Shown: positions 26,272 to 35,881, counted from the first letter of the stretch. The stretch: 64,000 nucleotides of DNA from Azovibrio restrictus DSM 23866 (GCF_000429665.1 NZ_AUCH01000005.1:186001-250000), one strand, 5' to 3'. Notes: a model not told the origin generated them from the letters alone. Numbers and translations are program-made.

Positions 26272-29200
26272 ATGACATTTGCGCGCCAATGGGGCTTGCG
26301 GGCCGGCCTGCTGTGCTGCCTGTGCTTGCTGGGGGGCTGGGCAGGCCTGGCCCAGGCGGCCGCCTACCTGTTTGCCAGCAGCGGCGCCAGCATGCCCAAG
26401 GGCTGCAGTTACGGGGGTTACAGCGGCGGAGTCTACAACTTTTCCTGCGGTGCGGTGACCCTGGCCTGGAACGACACGGTGAGCATCAAGGCCGACAGCC
26501 GGCCGGCCCGGATCAGTTTCACCGGTGCTTTCGATGCCAGCAATGCGGTGATCAACGGCGGCGGTTCCGCCAGCCAGCTGACCCTGGTGGTGGGCGGCAA
26601 CTTCAGCACCCAGGGCAGTCTCGTGGCCCAGCTCCAGGTCAGCGGCAACCGCACGGCCATTTTCAATTCCGGCAGCGGCATCACGGGCAGCATCACCATG
26701 GGCACCGGGACCCTGACCCTCGCCAGTTCCAATGTCACCGTCGATGGCAGCATCACCTCGTCCGGGGCGCTGCTGGTGGGAGCGGCCGCCCGGATCAACG
26801 GCCCGGTCAGCGCCGCCAGCGTCACCGATACCAGCAGCAATGCCGTGTACGGCAGCAGCATCACCGCCAGCAGCGGGGCCGTGAGCCTGGGCTACGGGGC
26901 CAGCGTGGCCGGGGACATCCGCGCCGAAGGGGGTTCCGGCAGCGTCACCCTGGCCGGTGGCAATAACGTGGGGGGGCTGATCTCCACCTCCGGCACCTTC
27001 ACCCTGCTGGCCAGCAACAGCACCATTGCCGGTTCCGTCAAGGCGGCTGCGGTGGCGGCTGCCGGCGCCAGCGGCAGCAGCATCGGCGGCGGGGTGGAGG
27101 CCACTGCCGGCGCCATCAACCTGGGGGGCAGCAGCCTCACCGTGGGGGGGGATGCCGTGGCCACCGGGATCATCAGCCTGGGCTACAACACCCGGGTCAA
27201 TGGTTGCGCCAGGACCACCCGCAACAGCAGCAACAGTATCCAGTTGAACGGCTGGCAGTCGGGGGCCGGCGGGGTGTGCTGTCTTTCCGGGGGAGGAAGC
27301 TGCCTGCCCCTCAACAGCGCCTGCTACAGCAACAGCAGCGGCGGCAGTCTGGCCCTGTGCAAGACCACCCTGCCGCCGGTGCTGGGCAAGACGTCCAGCG
27401 CCGCCTCTGCCGTGGTGGGGGACGTGGTCTCCTTCACCCTCTCGGTGAGCAATCCCAATGACGACCCCCTGAACAACCTGGTGCTCACCGATGTCATGCC
27501 GGCCGGCATGGTTTACGTGAATCACGTGGCCCAGCAGGGCAGCGTCGTGGTGAGCGGTCAGAGCCTTACATGGACCCTGCCTTCCCTGGCCGGCAAGGCC
27601 AGTGCCCAGATGACCCTGGTGGTGCGCCTCAACCAGCAGGGCAGCCTGACCAATACCCTGTCCTCGCCCGGGGCCATTTCCGTCAGCCGCAGCATCCTGG
27701 TCCTGTCCCAGGCCACTACCCACTTCCGCATGGACGAGGTGGAAGATTCCTGGACGGGCGCCGACGGGGAGGTGGTGGATAGCGGTGGCACGGCCCTGCA
27801 CGGCCGGCGCATGGCCACCACTGCCAGCACCGGCACCAATGTGGTCACTCCCGACCCCACCATCGAGTCCCAGTTTGCCAGCGTGGACGGAAGCTTCTGC
27901 AATGCGGGCAGTTTTGACGGGGGCGGGGTGGTGATGGTGCCCGGGGATTCCCGCTTCGACTACAGCACCAAGCTCTCGGCCACGGCCTGGATCTACCCCA
28001 CGGCCCGGCCTTCCAGCGACCTGTACTCCATCCTGTCAAACGACAAGAACTATGAGTTCCACATCAACCCCAGCGGCAAGCTCTACTGGTGGTGGAATCC
28101 TTCCAACCTCACCTCGGCCAGCACCATTCCCCTGAATAAATGGACCCACGTGGCCATCACCTTCGATTCGGTCAGCGGCCGCCAGTACATCTACATCAAC
28201 GGGGTACGGGACGGCAACACCGGCAGCTGGAAGGGGACCTTGCAGCCCAATGGCTGCAACTTCTACATCGGCGGCGACGTCTCCACCTCGGCGGGCTGTC
28301 CCTTCATGCCGGCCCGTAATTTCCGCGGCAAGATCGACGAGGTCAAGCTCTACAACTACGAGCTGTCCCAGGCCGAGGTCCAGGCTGACATGACCCTGGG
28401 GCGCAGTTGCAGCGGCGCTTTCGATCATCTGCGGGTGATCCATGATGGCACCGCCTCCATCTGCAACCCTGAGTCGGTGGAAGTGCTGGCCTGTCTGGAT
28501 GTGGATTGCACCAAGCTTTATCCAGGGACCGTGACGGCCCGCCTCACCCCGGGGGGCAGCACCTTCACCTTTTCCGGCGGTGCCACGTCCACCCAGATCA
28601 GCTCCGCCACGGCCGGGGATGTAGCCATCGGCTACAACAGCATCAACCCGACGCCCAGCAACGGCCTGCGCTGCTTCAACGGGGCGACGGAAAACTGCAC
28701 CATGAATTTCGCCTCCGCCTCCTGCAGTTTCGATGCGGTGGAACAAAAAGCGGACCCCAAGACCCCCATCTACACCAAGCTTGCCCAGACTGCCTTCAAG
28801 CTGGATGTGCTGGCCCTGTCCGGGGGCGGGATCGTCAATGCCGCTTATACGGGCACCGTGGCCGTGGACCTGGTGGATACCTCGAGCTCCAGCTGTCCCA
28901 CGGGCGCGGGTCTGAACACGGCTCAGAACCTGGTGTTTGCCGCCGCCGACAAGGGGCGCAAGGAGGCCGAGTTTACCTACGCCGCCGCGGCCAAGAATGT
29001 GCGGGTGCGGATGAAGGTGGGCAGCAGCGCCCCTTCCTGTTCCTACGACAACTTTGCCATTCGCCCGCAGCAGCTGACGGTGAGTGCTCCCCTGATGAAC
29101 AATGCCGGGGCCAGTGGCACCCCGGCGGCAGTGGCCGGCACGGACTTCACCCTGGACGCCCAGGCCGATGTGGCCAGTGGCTATGACGGCACCCCGGTGA

Positions 29201-30372
29201 TCAAAGAAGGCTTGGTGACGGCCTCTGGCGATGACAGCGATCTCATCACCGCAGGCACCCTGACCGGCAGCTTCAATGCGGCCACCGGCAGCAAGGCCAG
29301 CGGCACCTTCCAGTACCGGGACGTGGGCAACATCCGCTTTCCCGAGAATGCAGTAGTGGATGAGAACTTTACAGCGGTGGATCAGGGCAAGGCGGTACCG
29401 GACTGCCTGACCGGGAGCGCTGGAAATATCCTCAAGGATGGGGAGGTGCGCTACGGCTGCAACATTGGCAGTGCGGAAACTCCCCTCCTGGGGCGCTGGT
29501 ATCCCAGCCACTTTTCCTTTGCCGGGACGCTGACCCCTGGATGTGCGGCCGGGGGCTTCACCTACATGGGTGACGACAGCCTCCAGGTTTCCCTGGCGAT
29601 CAAGGCCCATGCCAAGGGAAGCGGCGCGGCATCCGCCAGCGATCCGGTGACGGCGCGCTACAAGGCCGGCAGTGTCACCGTGACGGCCATCAATGGCGGG
29701 GCAAGTGCCCCCTTGCGCCTGGATCAGCCGGATTTGCCCGCCATGCCGGATAAGAGTCTCTGGTCAGCCGGCGTCTGGAAGCTGGAGGATACCTACCGCT
29801 TCGCCAAGGCGAGCCCTCCCGACGGGCCCTTTGACGATTACCGTTTGAAGGTGGAGGTGAAGGACGATGATGGGGCCAAGCTGCTGGCCAGTACCCCGGC
29901 CCAGGTGACGGACGATGCGAGCAACTCCACCATGATCCGTCATGGCCGGCTGTGGGCCGCCAACGCCTATGGCTCCGAGTACCTGCCCCTGCCGGTGCCG
30001 GCCCAGGTGCAGTACTGGAGCGCCACCGGCTGGACCCGGAACCTGCTGGACAGCTGCACCCTGCTGACCCTGCCGACCAAGGACAACGGGGGGCTGCTGT
30101 TCTACCCGCCGGGGGCCCGCAACCAGCTGGCGGCCGGGGAAACCCTCGCCACCCTGCAGGGCAGCAACGGGGCCACGCACAAGGTGGTGAAGGGGGATGC
30201 CGGCCTGCGGCTGTCGGCGCCGGGGGCGGGTAACTACGGCTACCTGGACATCCCCCTGGGCATCCTGGGGGGCGGCAATGGCTGGCTGGATCTGGCCGTG
30301 CCTACGGTGCGCGCCTGCTTCGGGGTTTGCGGACCCCGCTCCCCGGTGATTTTCCGGCGCGAGTTGCGCTGA
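26272..30372 (+). CDS. mshQ: Giant MSHA surface protein MshQ-like (DUF11, LamG and C-terminal MshQ region)
   Basis: Secreted 1366-residue protein, the last of the structural half of the locus. Signal peptide to about residue 31 (GLAQA-AAYLF). Residues about 32-340 are Gly/Ser/Ala-rich repeats that look like a beta-solenoid. A DUF11-like domain occupies about 365-475 (VGDVVSFTLSVSNPNDDPL), and a LamG/concanavalin-type domain about 480-710 (AWIYPTARPSSDLYSILSN; KIDEVKLYNYELSQAEV). The long C-terminal region (about 715-1366) resembles that of MshQ proteins (DUF6701). It may be an adhesin at the pilus tip or cell surface. Ribosome site GAGGAG precedes ATG 26272. Confidence 0.85.
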   Translation: MTFARQWGLRAGLLCCLCLLGGWAGLAQAAAYLFASSGASMPKGCSYGGYSGGVYNFSCGAVTLAWNDTVSIKADSRPARISFTGAFDASNAVINGGGSASQLTLVVGGNFSTQGSLVAQLQVSGNRTAIFNSGSGITGSITMGTGTLTLASSNVTVDGSITSSGALLVGAAARINGPVSAASVTDTSSNAVYGSSITASSGAVSLGYGASVAGDIRAEGGSGSVTLAGGNNVGGLISTSGTFTLLASNSTIAGSVKAAAVAAAGASGSSIGGGVEATAGAINLGGSSLTVGGDAVATGIISLGYNTRVNGCARTTRNSSNSIQLNGWQSGAGGVCCLSGGGSCLPLNSACYSNSSGGSLALCKTTLPPVLGKTSSAASAVVGDVVSFTLSVSNPNDDPLNNLVLTDVMPAGMVYVNHVAQQGSVVVSGQSLTWTLPSLAGKASAQMTLVVRLNQQGSLTNTLSSPGAISVSRSILVLSQATTHFRMDEVEDSWTGADGEVVDSGGTALHGRRMATTASTGTNVVTPDPTIESQFASVDGSFCNAGSFDGGGVVMVPGDSRFDYSTKLSATAWIYPTARPSSDLYSILSNDKNYEFHINPSGKLYWWWNPSNLTSASTIPLNKWTHVAITFDSVSGRQYIYINGVRDGNTGSWKGTLQPNGCNFYIGGDVSTSAGCPFMPARNFRGKIDEVKLYNYELSQAEVQADMTLGRSCSGAFDHLRVIHDGTASICNPESVEVLACLDVDCTKLYPGTVTARLTPGGSTFTFSGGATSTQISSATAGDVAIGYNSINPTPSNGLRCFNGATENCTMNFASASCSFDAVEQKADPKTPIYTKLAQTAFKLDVLALSGGGIVNAAYTGTVAVDLVDTSSSSCPTGAGLNTAQNLVFAAADKGRKEAEFTYAAAAKNVRVRMKVGSSAPSCSYDNFAIRPQQLTVSAPLMNNAGASGTPAAVAGTDFTLDAQADVASGYDGTPVIKEGLVTASGDDSDLITAGTLTGSFNAATGSKASGTFQYRDVGNIRFPENAVVDENFTAVDQGKAVPDCLTGSAGNILKDGEVRYGCNIGSAETPLLGRWYPSHFSFAGTLTPGCAAGGFTYMGDDSLQVSLAIKAHAKGSGAASASDPVTARYKAGSVTVTAINGGASAPLRLDQPDLPAMPDKSLWSAGVWKLEDTYRFAKASPPDGPFDDYRLKVEVKDDDGAKLLASTPAQVTDDASNSTMIRHGRLWAANAYGSEYLPLPVPAQVQYWSATGWTRNLLDSCTLLTLPTKDNGGLLFYPPGARNQLAAGETLATLQGSNGATHKVVKGDAGLRLSAPGAGNYGYLDIPLGILGGGNGWLDLAVPTVRACFGVCGPRSPVIFRRELR

Positions 30373-30408
30373 GCCTGGCAGCGTCGGTGCCGAAACGGGG
30401 AAATGTGC

Positions 30409-30438
30409 TTGATTTTAGGAAAAATCCTTAATAAATAA
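30409..30438 (+). promoter_or_regulatory. Candidate sigma-70 promoter ahead of mshI
   Basis: TTGATT at 30409-30414 and TAAATA at 30433-30438, 18 bases apart, in the only AT-rich stretch of the pilus locus. The 142-base gap between mshQ and mshI otherwise holds an inverted repeat (separate entry). Spacing is at the upper limit, and the -35 is moderate. Confidence 0.5.
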
Positions 30439-30447
30439 TGGGTTTGC

Positions 30448-30470
30448 ACTTCACATTTAAAGTGAAGTGT
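30448..30470. repeat. Inverted repeat (operator-like) between mshQ and mshI
   Basis: Arms CACTTCAC (30448-30455) and GTGAAGTG (30463-30470) are perfect 8-bp complements around ATTTAAA, itself nearly palindromic. It lies just downstream of the candidate promoter and 45 bases before the mshI start, a position suited to a repressor. No T-run, so not a terminator. Confidence 0.6.
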
Positions 30471-30514
30471 GTTGATATTGCGCCTGTTACTACCTTAGGC
30501 AGATTCCTTCTTTC

Positions 30515-31456
30515 ATGTCCCGCCTGTTCCCGCTCCGTCCCAAGCGCAGCAAACCCGGCTGGGTGGCCCTGTGTCCGGCTGCCGGCAGCCCGGCGGCGGT
30601 GCATGTGCTGGCAGGCGGCCAGGGCCGGGCCCGGGTGCTCTGGGTGGAGGCCCTGACGACGGGGATGGATGAAATGGAACGGCTGGCCCGCAGCCGGGGC
30701 CTGTCCGCCTACCGGATCACCACCCTGATGCCGCCGGGCAGCTACCAGCTGCTGCAGATGAATGCGCCGGCCGTGCCTCGCCATGAATGGAAGGAAGCCC
30801 TGCGCTGGCAGCTCAAGGACTTCATCGACTTCCCCGCCGAGCAAGCCACCTTCGATGTGCTGGACATCCCCACCGAAAGCCACGCTCCGGGCCGGCCCCA
30901 CATGGTGTTCGTGGCCGTGGCCCGCAATGAGCAGGTGGGGGAGATCATGGCCCGCTACGACCGGGCCCATCTCAATCTCCAGGCCATCGACATTCCCGAA
31001 CTGGCCCTGCGCAACGTGGCCGCCCTGCTGGAAGACGAAAACCGGGGGCTGGCCAGCCTCAGCTTCGATCAGCATGGGGGCCTGCTGGTGCTCACCTTCA
31101 AGGGGGAGCTCTATGCCAGCCGGCGCATCGAAATTCCCCTGGAGCAGTTCACCGGGGCCGATCTGGAACGGCGCCAGACCCTGTTCGAACGCGTCGGCCT
31201 GGAACTGCAGCGCACCCTGGATGCCTTTGACCGCCAGTACAGCTTCATCTCCGTGAGCCGCCTGCTGCTCGCCCCCCGGCCTGAACTGAGCGGCCTCCTA
31301 GATTACCTGGGCAGTTCCCTGTACGTGCCCGTGGATCAGATGGACCTGTCCCAGGTCCTGGACCTGGAAGCCTGTCCCACCCTGCAGCAGCCGGCCGAGC
31401 AATCCCGCCACCTGCTGGCCCTGGGGGCGGCCCTGCGCCAGGAGTCCCAGCCATGA
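30515..31456 (+). CDS. mshI: MSHA biogenesis protein MshI (PilM-like)
   Basis: Protein of 313 aa with the divergent PilM-like actin fold of MshI proteins: W(V/A)L near residue 17, RITTLMPPGSYQLLQMNAPA, EWKEALRWQLKDFIDFPAEQ and LELQRTLDAFDRQYSFISVS. In type IV pilus systems PilM-type proteins form the cytoplasmic side of the alignment complex with PilN/PilO. Its stop overlaps the next start (ATGA). Confidence 0.85.
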   Translation: MSRLFPLRPKRSKPGWVALCPAAGSPAAVHVLAGGQGRARVLWVEALTTGMDEMERLARSRGLSAYRITTLMPPGSYQLLQMNAPAVPRHEWKEALRWQLKDFIDFPAEQATFDVLDIPTESHAPGRPHMVFVAVARNEQVGEIMARYDRAHLNLQAIDIPELALRNVAALLEDENRGLASLSFDQHGGLLVLTFKGELYASRRIEIPLEQFTGADLERRQTLFERVGLELQRTLDAFDRQYSFISVSRLLLAPRPELSGLLDYLGSSLYVPVDQMDLSQVLDLEACPTLQQPAEQSRHLLALGAALRQESQP

Positions 31457-32082
31457 GCCAGCAGATCAACCTGCTCAACCCCGAGCTGCGCCCCAAGGTG
31501 GAGCTGCTCACCCTGAATCACGTGGCCCTGGCCTCCAGCCTGGTGCTGATGCTGGTATTGCTCATGGCCGGCTGGGGGCGCCAGCGGGAAGGGGTGGAAC
31601 TGCACCGCCTGGGGGCCCAGGAACAGCAGATGCGGGTGGCCCAGGAGCAGCTCTCCCAGCTGGGCGCCATGCAGGCCAGTCGCCGCATCAGCCCGGCCCT
31701 GGAGCGCCAGCTGGCCGAGCGCAAGGCGGTGCTTGAGAGCAAGCGGGAGGTGCTGGCCGCCCTGGAAAGCGGCGACCTGGGGCAGCAGGACGGTTTTTCC
31801 GGTTACCTGGGGGCTTTCGCCCGGCGGGTGCCTGAAGGCCTGTGGCTGACCGGTTTCGATCTCCAGGAGGGGGGGCAGCAGGTGCTGCTCCAGGGGCGCA
31901 TGCGCACCGAACCCCTGCTGCCCCAGTTCATCCAACAGATGGACCAGGAGCCCCTGCTCAAGGGGCGCACCTTCGCGGCCCTGGAGTTGAACCAGGTCCT
32001 GCCCGATCCGGTGGCGCCGACGGCCGTCCCGCCCCACTGGAGCTTCACCCTGGGCGGGCAACTTTCCCGGGAGCGCAGATGA
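31453..32082 (+). CDS. PilN-like MSHA alignment protein
   Basis: Protein of 209 aa with the short cytoplasmic PilN motif INLLNPEL at residues 5-12, a single membrane helix (about 24-43), a coiled-coil segment and a small C-terminal periplasmic domain (GLWLTGFDLQEGGQQVLLQG). Corresponds to the fimbrial assembly protein (PilN) family; in some MSHA loci it is called MshI2. Overlaps the following mshJ start (ATGA). Confidence 0.82.
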   Translation: MSQQINLLNPELRPKVELLTLNHVALASSLVLMLVLLMAGWGRQREGVELHRLGAQEQQMRVAQEQLSQLGAMQASRRISPALERQLAERKAVLESKREVLAALESGDLGQQDGFSGYLGAFARRVPEGLWLTGFDLQEGGQQVLLQGRMRTEPLLPQFIQQMDQEPLLKGRTFAALELNQVLPDPVAPTAVPPHWSFTLGGQLSRERR

Positions 32083-32786
32083 TGGTCCTGCCCGCAAGCA
32101 TGCAGAAACTGTGGCAGGCCTGGGCCGCCCGTTACCAGGCCCTGAGCGTGCGCGAACGGGGCCTGGTGGCCGCCGCTGCCATCGGTCTGCTGGCCTATCT
32201 GGGCGGGGTGCTCTGGGCCCAGCCCATGTTTTCCCGGGCTGCTTCCTACGGGCGCCAGGCCGCTGCCCAGGAAGCGGATCTGACGGTCCTGCAGACCCAG
32301 ATCCAGATCCTCAGCCAGCAGGTGGCCAGCGATCCCGATGCTCCCCTGCGCCAGGAGCTGGCGGTCGTGGAGCAGCAGATTGCCGAAGCCGAGGCGCGCC
32401 TGGCCGCCTTCAACGAATCCCTGGTGCCGCCGGATCGGGCTGCCGCCCTGCTGGAAGGGCTGGTGCGGCGCCATCCGGGGGTGCGGGTGGCCGGTTTCAA
32501 GACCCTGCCGGCCCAGGGCATCCTGGCCGCCAGGGACAAGCAGCGGACCGCCGCCGAGAAGCAGGCCGAACTGCCGCCCCGGAGCCTGGATGTGTACCAG
32601 CACGGTTTCGAACTCAAGCTCAGGGGCAACTACCTGGACATCCTGGCCTACCTGAAGACCCTGGAGGCCCAGCCCCAGCGGCTCCTGTGGCAGCGGGCCC
32701 AGCTCAGCGTCCCCGCCTACCCGGAGGCGGAGCTGACCCTGACGGTGTCCACCCTGAGCATGGATGCCCACTGGCTGGAACTATGA
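32079..32786 (+). CDS. mshJ: MSHA biogenesis protein MshJ (PilO-like)
   Basis: Inner-membrane protein of 235 aa with one N-terminal helix (VAAAAIGLLAYLGGVLWAQP), a coiled coil (about residues 60-120) and a PilO-like periplasmic domain (YQHGFELKLRGNYLDILAYL). Starts with tandem ATGATG at 32079, the first of which overlaps the preceding stop. Probably partners with the PilN-like protein. Confidence 0.83.
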   Translation: MMVLPASMQKLWQAWAARYQALSVRERGLVAAAAIGLLAYLGGVLWAQPMFSRAASYGRQAAAQEADLTVLQTQIQILSQQVASDPDAPLRQELAVVEQQIAEAEARLAAFNESLVPPDRAAALLEGLVRRHPGVRVAGFKTLPAQGILAARDKQRTAAEKQAELPPRSLDVYQHGFELKLRGNYLDILAYLKTLEAQPQRLLWQRAQLSVPAYPEAELTLTVSTLSMDAHWLEL

Positions 32787-33118
32787 AAACCCTGTCCGCC
32801 CTGCTGCTCCTGACCTGCAGTCTTGGCCTCCATGCCCAGGAGCTGCCCCTGCGCGATCCGACCCGGCCTGCGGACTGGGCCGCCCGGGAAACCCCGGGGG
32901 AGGCGGACGCCCTGCGTCTGGAAGCCATCAAGCGGGGCCCCGAAGGGCGGCCCCTGGCCACCATCAATGGCAACAACCTGCATCTGGGGCAGGAAATCCG
33001 CGGCCTGCGCCTGGTCCGCATCGGTGCGACCTCGGTGCTCCTGGAAGGGGCGGAAGGGCGCCAGGAACTGCGCCTCACCCCCGGTGTGCAGCGCCCATCG
33101 GCCCCAGGAGGGAAATGA
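32783..33118 (+). CDS. mshK: MSHA biogenesis protein MshK (PilP-like)
   Basis: Small periplasmic protein of 111 aa with a signal peptide (MKTLSALLLLTCSLGLHA) and the DPTRPADW motif shared by MshK and PilP/GspC-like proteins, followed by an HR-type beta domain (ATINGNNLHLGQEIRGLRLV). Overlaps mshJ by ATGA and lies one base from mshL. Likely links the inner-membrane complex to the secretin. Confidence 0.85.
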   Translation: MKTLSALLLLTCSLGLHAQELPLRDPTRPADWAARETPGEADALRLEAIKRGPEGRPLATINGNNLHLGQEIRGLRLVRIGATSVLLEGAEGRQELRLTPGVQRPSAPGGK

Positions 33119-33119
33119 G

Positions 33120-35018
33120 ATGATGAAGAAAACCCATGCGCCCCATCAGGGGAAAAGTCTGCTCCTGTCGGGCCTGTTGCTCGCCCTGTTGCTCTCCGGC
33201 TGTTCCCCCATGCTGCCCCGGGAGGGAACCTACGACAGCATCCAGTCCAGCCTGCAGCAGCCCAAGCCCAATCCGCCCGCCGAACGGGCGGCCATAGACG
33301 CGGCCCTGCTGCCGCCCATCCAGCTGCCGGCCGCGGTGGCGCCCCAGCCCCTGGAGCCCCGCTTCGATCTGGCCGTGGCGGAAGCCCCGGCGGCCCAGGT
33401 GTTCCTGGCCCTGGTGGATGGCACCCGCTACAGCATGCTGCTGCCCCCGGACGTGAGCGGCAGCATCACCCTGAACCTGAAGAACGTGACGGTGCGGGAA
33501 GCCCTGGAAGTGATCCGGGACCTCTACGGCTACGACTTCCGCATCCAGGGCAACCGCATCGCGGTGCAGCCCAATACCCCCCAGACCCGCATCTTCCAGG
33601 TCAGCTACCTGGCCAGCAAACGGGGCGGCACTTCCGCCACCCGGGTAGTGTCCTCCAATGCCAGCAACAATGGCTCCGGCAACGGTACTTCCGGCTCCTC
33701 TTCCAGCGCTACGCGCAACAATGTGGCGGCGGAGACCACCAACGTGTTTACCGGCCAGGTCTCGGATTTCTGGCTGGAGCTGGGGGTCGGCATCGCCACG
33801 GCCCTGGACTGCAAGTACGAGGTCACCAGCGATACCGGCGCCGGTGCCAATAGCGGCCTGATGGGGCAGATGCTGGGGCTGCGCCTGAGCAAGCTGGAGT
33901 GCCCCGAGGGGCGCCGCTTCCTGATGAACCAGCAGTCCGGCACCGTGATGGTGCGGGCCCTGCCTGCCGAGCTGCGCGAAGTGAATGAACTCCTCAAGGC
34001 CATGCAGGCCGGGGTGGAGCGGCAGGTGATGCTGGAAGCCAAGCTGATCGAGGTGGAACTCAACGACGGCTTCCAGAGCGGGGTGAACTGGACGGCCTTC
34101 GACAAGTTCGGCCGCCAGCGCTGGGGCATGAACGCCAACAACAACCAGTGGCCGGTGCAGAGCCAGGACGGGCAGCTGCGCCGCCTGACCTCGGAGACCT
34201 ATTCCAGCACCGAAGGCACCACCCGGAACTGGGAAAGCGTGGCCCTGAGCGGGGCTTCCGGCCTGCTCAACAGCTTCCCGGTGGCGGGAGCCCTGGGGCT
34301 CTCCTTCCAGACCTCGGATTTCGCTTCCATCATCCAGTTCCTGGAGACCCAGGGCACGGTCTATGTGATGTCCAACCCCCGCATTGCCACCCTGAACAAC
34401 CAGAAGGCCGTGCTCAAGGTGGGCTCCGACGATTACTACGTGACCGGGGTGGAGCCGGGGACCACCACCGTGGGGAGCGGCAACAACAACACCTTCAATC
34501 CGCCCACCATCACGGCCCAGCCCTTCTTCTCCGGCATCGCCCTGGACGTGACGCCCCAGATCGACGATGCGGGCATGATCACCCTGCACATCCGCCCGGC
34601 GGTGACGGAAGTGACCACCAAGGAGCTGGTGGTGAACCTGGGCAGCCAGGCCGGCACCTACACCCTGCCGTTCGCCTCCAGCCGGGTGAAGGAAACCGAC
34701 AGCATCGTGCGGGTGAAGGACGGCATGATCGTCGCCATCGGCGGCATGATGTCCCAGGAACAGGCGGCCGACGAGAGCAAGGTGCCCGGTGCCGGGGACA
34801 TTCCCTTCTTCGGCCATTTCTTCAAACAGACCAACCGGGCCACCCGCAAGCGGGAAATGGTGGTGCTGATCAAGCCCACGGTGATCCGCGGGGAGGGGGA
34901 CTGGCAGCAGGACATGGATGCCCTGAACCAGCGCCTCAAGGATTACGACCCGCGCAAGTATCCGGCCCTGGCCGATCCGGTCACGGCAGGGCGCGGCCAG
35001 GACCATGGCCGTCAGTAA
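33120..35018 (+). CDS. mshL: MSHA outer-membrane secretin MshL
   Basis: Secretin forming the outer-membrane pore for the pilus, 632 aa. Lipoprotein signal ending LLLALLLSGC. An N-terminal secretin/TonB short domain covers about 80-170 (SITLNLKNVTVREALEVIRD), then a Ser/Asn/Gly-rich linker (about 180-210), and a C-terminal secretin domain (VEVELNDGFQSGVNW; IAVRVKDGMIVAIGGMMSQE-like segment near residue 540; FFKQTNRATRKREMVVLIKP). Tandem ATGATG at 33120; ribosome site AGGAGGG about eight bases before. Overlaps mshM by 14 bases. Confidence 0.93.
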   Translation: MMKKTHAPHQGKSLLLSGLLLALLLSGCSPMLPREGTYDSIQSSLQQPKPNPPAERAAIDAALLPPIQLPAAVAPQPLEPRFDLAVAEAPAAQVFLALVDGTRYSMLLPPDVSGSITLNLKNVTVREALEVIRDLYGYDFRIQGNRIAVQPNTPQTRIFQVSYLASKRGGTSATRVVSSNASNNGSGNGTSGSSSSATRNNVAAETTNVFTGQVSDFWLELGVGIATALDCKYEVTSDTGAGANSGLMGQMLGLRLSKLECPEGRRFLMNQQSGTVMVRALPAELREVNELLKAMQAGVERQVMLEAKLIEVELNDGFQSGVNWTAFDKFGRQRWGMNANNNQWPVQSQDGQLRRLTSETYSSTEGTTRNWESVALSGASGLLNSFPVAGALGLSFQTSDFASIIQFLETQGTVYVMSNPRIATLNNQKAVLKVGSDDYYVTGVEPGTTTVGSGNNNTFNPPTITAQPFFSGIALDVTPQIDDAGMITLHIRPAVTEVTTKELVVNLGSQAGTYTLPFASSRVKETDSIVRVKDGMIVAIGGMMSQEQAADESKVPGAGDIPFFGHFFKQTNRATRKREMVVLIKPTVIRGEGDWQQDMDALNQRLKDYDPRKYPALADPVTAGRGQDHGRQ

Positions 35019-35871
35019 CGGCGGGGCCGTCCCCGTGCCGCCCTACCTGGCCCATTTCGGTCTGCGCGAGGCGCCCTTCAGCCTGACGCCGGACACCCAG
35101 TTCGCCTTTGGCACCCGGGCCCACCAGGAGGCGGTCAACACCCTGCTGGTGGCGGTCAACAGCGGCGAAGGCTTCGTCAAGATCGTGGGCGAGGTGGGCA
35201 CGGGCAAGACCCTGCTCTGCCGCCGCCTGCTCAATGCCCTCAAGGGCAAGGCGGTGACCGCCTATGTGCCCAATCCCAACCTGACCCCCACGGAACTCCT
35301 GGTGGCCCTGGCCGAGGAATTCCAGCTGCCCCTGGAGGGCAACGACAACGCCCACCTGCTCACCAAGCTCCTGAACGACGCCTTGCTGGAATTCGCGCGC
35401 CTGGGCAAGGGGGTGGTGGTGTGCATCGACGAAGCCCAGGCCCTGCCCCGGGACAGCCTGGAAACCCTGCGCCTGCTCTCCAACCTGGAGACCGAAAAAC
35501 GCAAGCTGCTGCAGATCGTCCTGTTCGGCCAGCCGGAGCTGGACAGCCACCTGAGCGACCCGGCCATCCGCCAGCTGAAGCAGCGCATCACCTTCCACTA
35601 TCGACTGGGGGAGCTGCTGCCCGAGGAAATTCCCCTGTACGTGGCGCACCGGATGCGGGTGGCCGGCGCCAGTACCGGCGGCAACCTGTTTACCGACCGG
35701 GCCCTGGGGGCCCTGTACAAATCCAGCCGGGGCACGCCCAGGCTGGTGAACATCCTCGCCAACAAGGCCCTGATGGCCGCCTACGGCGAAGGCTCCCGGC
35801 TGGTCAAACCGGGCCATGTGAAGGCGGCGGCCCGGGATACCGAAGGGGCCCGCACGGGCTTCTGGTGGTGA
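35005..35871 (+). CDS. mshM: MSHA AAA-type ATPase MshM (ExeA-like)
   Basis: Cytoplasmic ATPase of 288 aa: YLAHFGLREAPFSLTPDTQF near the N-terminus, Walker A GEVGTGKT at 62-69, Walker B VVVCIDEAQAL, and a sensor segment RLVNILANKAL. ExeA-type ATPases help secretins assemble through the cell wall, but this one lacks the C-terminal peptidoglycan-binding extension of ExeA, as MshM usually does. Confidence 0.92.
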   Translation: MAVSNGGAVPVPPYLAHFGLREAPFSLTPDTQFAFGTRAHQEAVNTLLVAVNSGEGFVKIVGEVGTGKTLLCRRLLNALKGKAVTAYVPNPNLTPTELLVALAEEFQLPLEGNDNAHLLTKLLNDALLEFARLGKGVVVCIDEAQALPRDSLETLRLLSNLETEKRKLLQIVLFGQPELDSHLSDPAIRQLKQRITFHYRLGELLPEEIPLYVAHRMRVAGASTGGNLFTDRALGALYKSSRGTPRLVNILANKALMAAYGEGSRLVKPGHVKAAARDTEGARTGFWW

Positions 35872-35881
35872 GGGTGCGCCG

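Noticed and set aside
26233..27801. 522-aa minus-strand frame opposite mshQ
   Set aside because: Gly/Ala/His-rich shadow of a GC-rich, repetitive coding region; no domain and no ribosome site.
33075..35006. 643-aa minus-strand frame opposite mshL
   Set aside because: Shadow of the secretin gene; no conserved motif.
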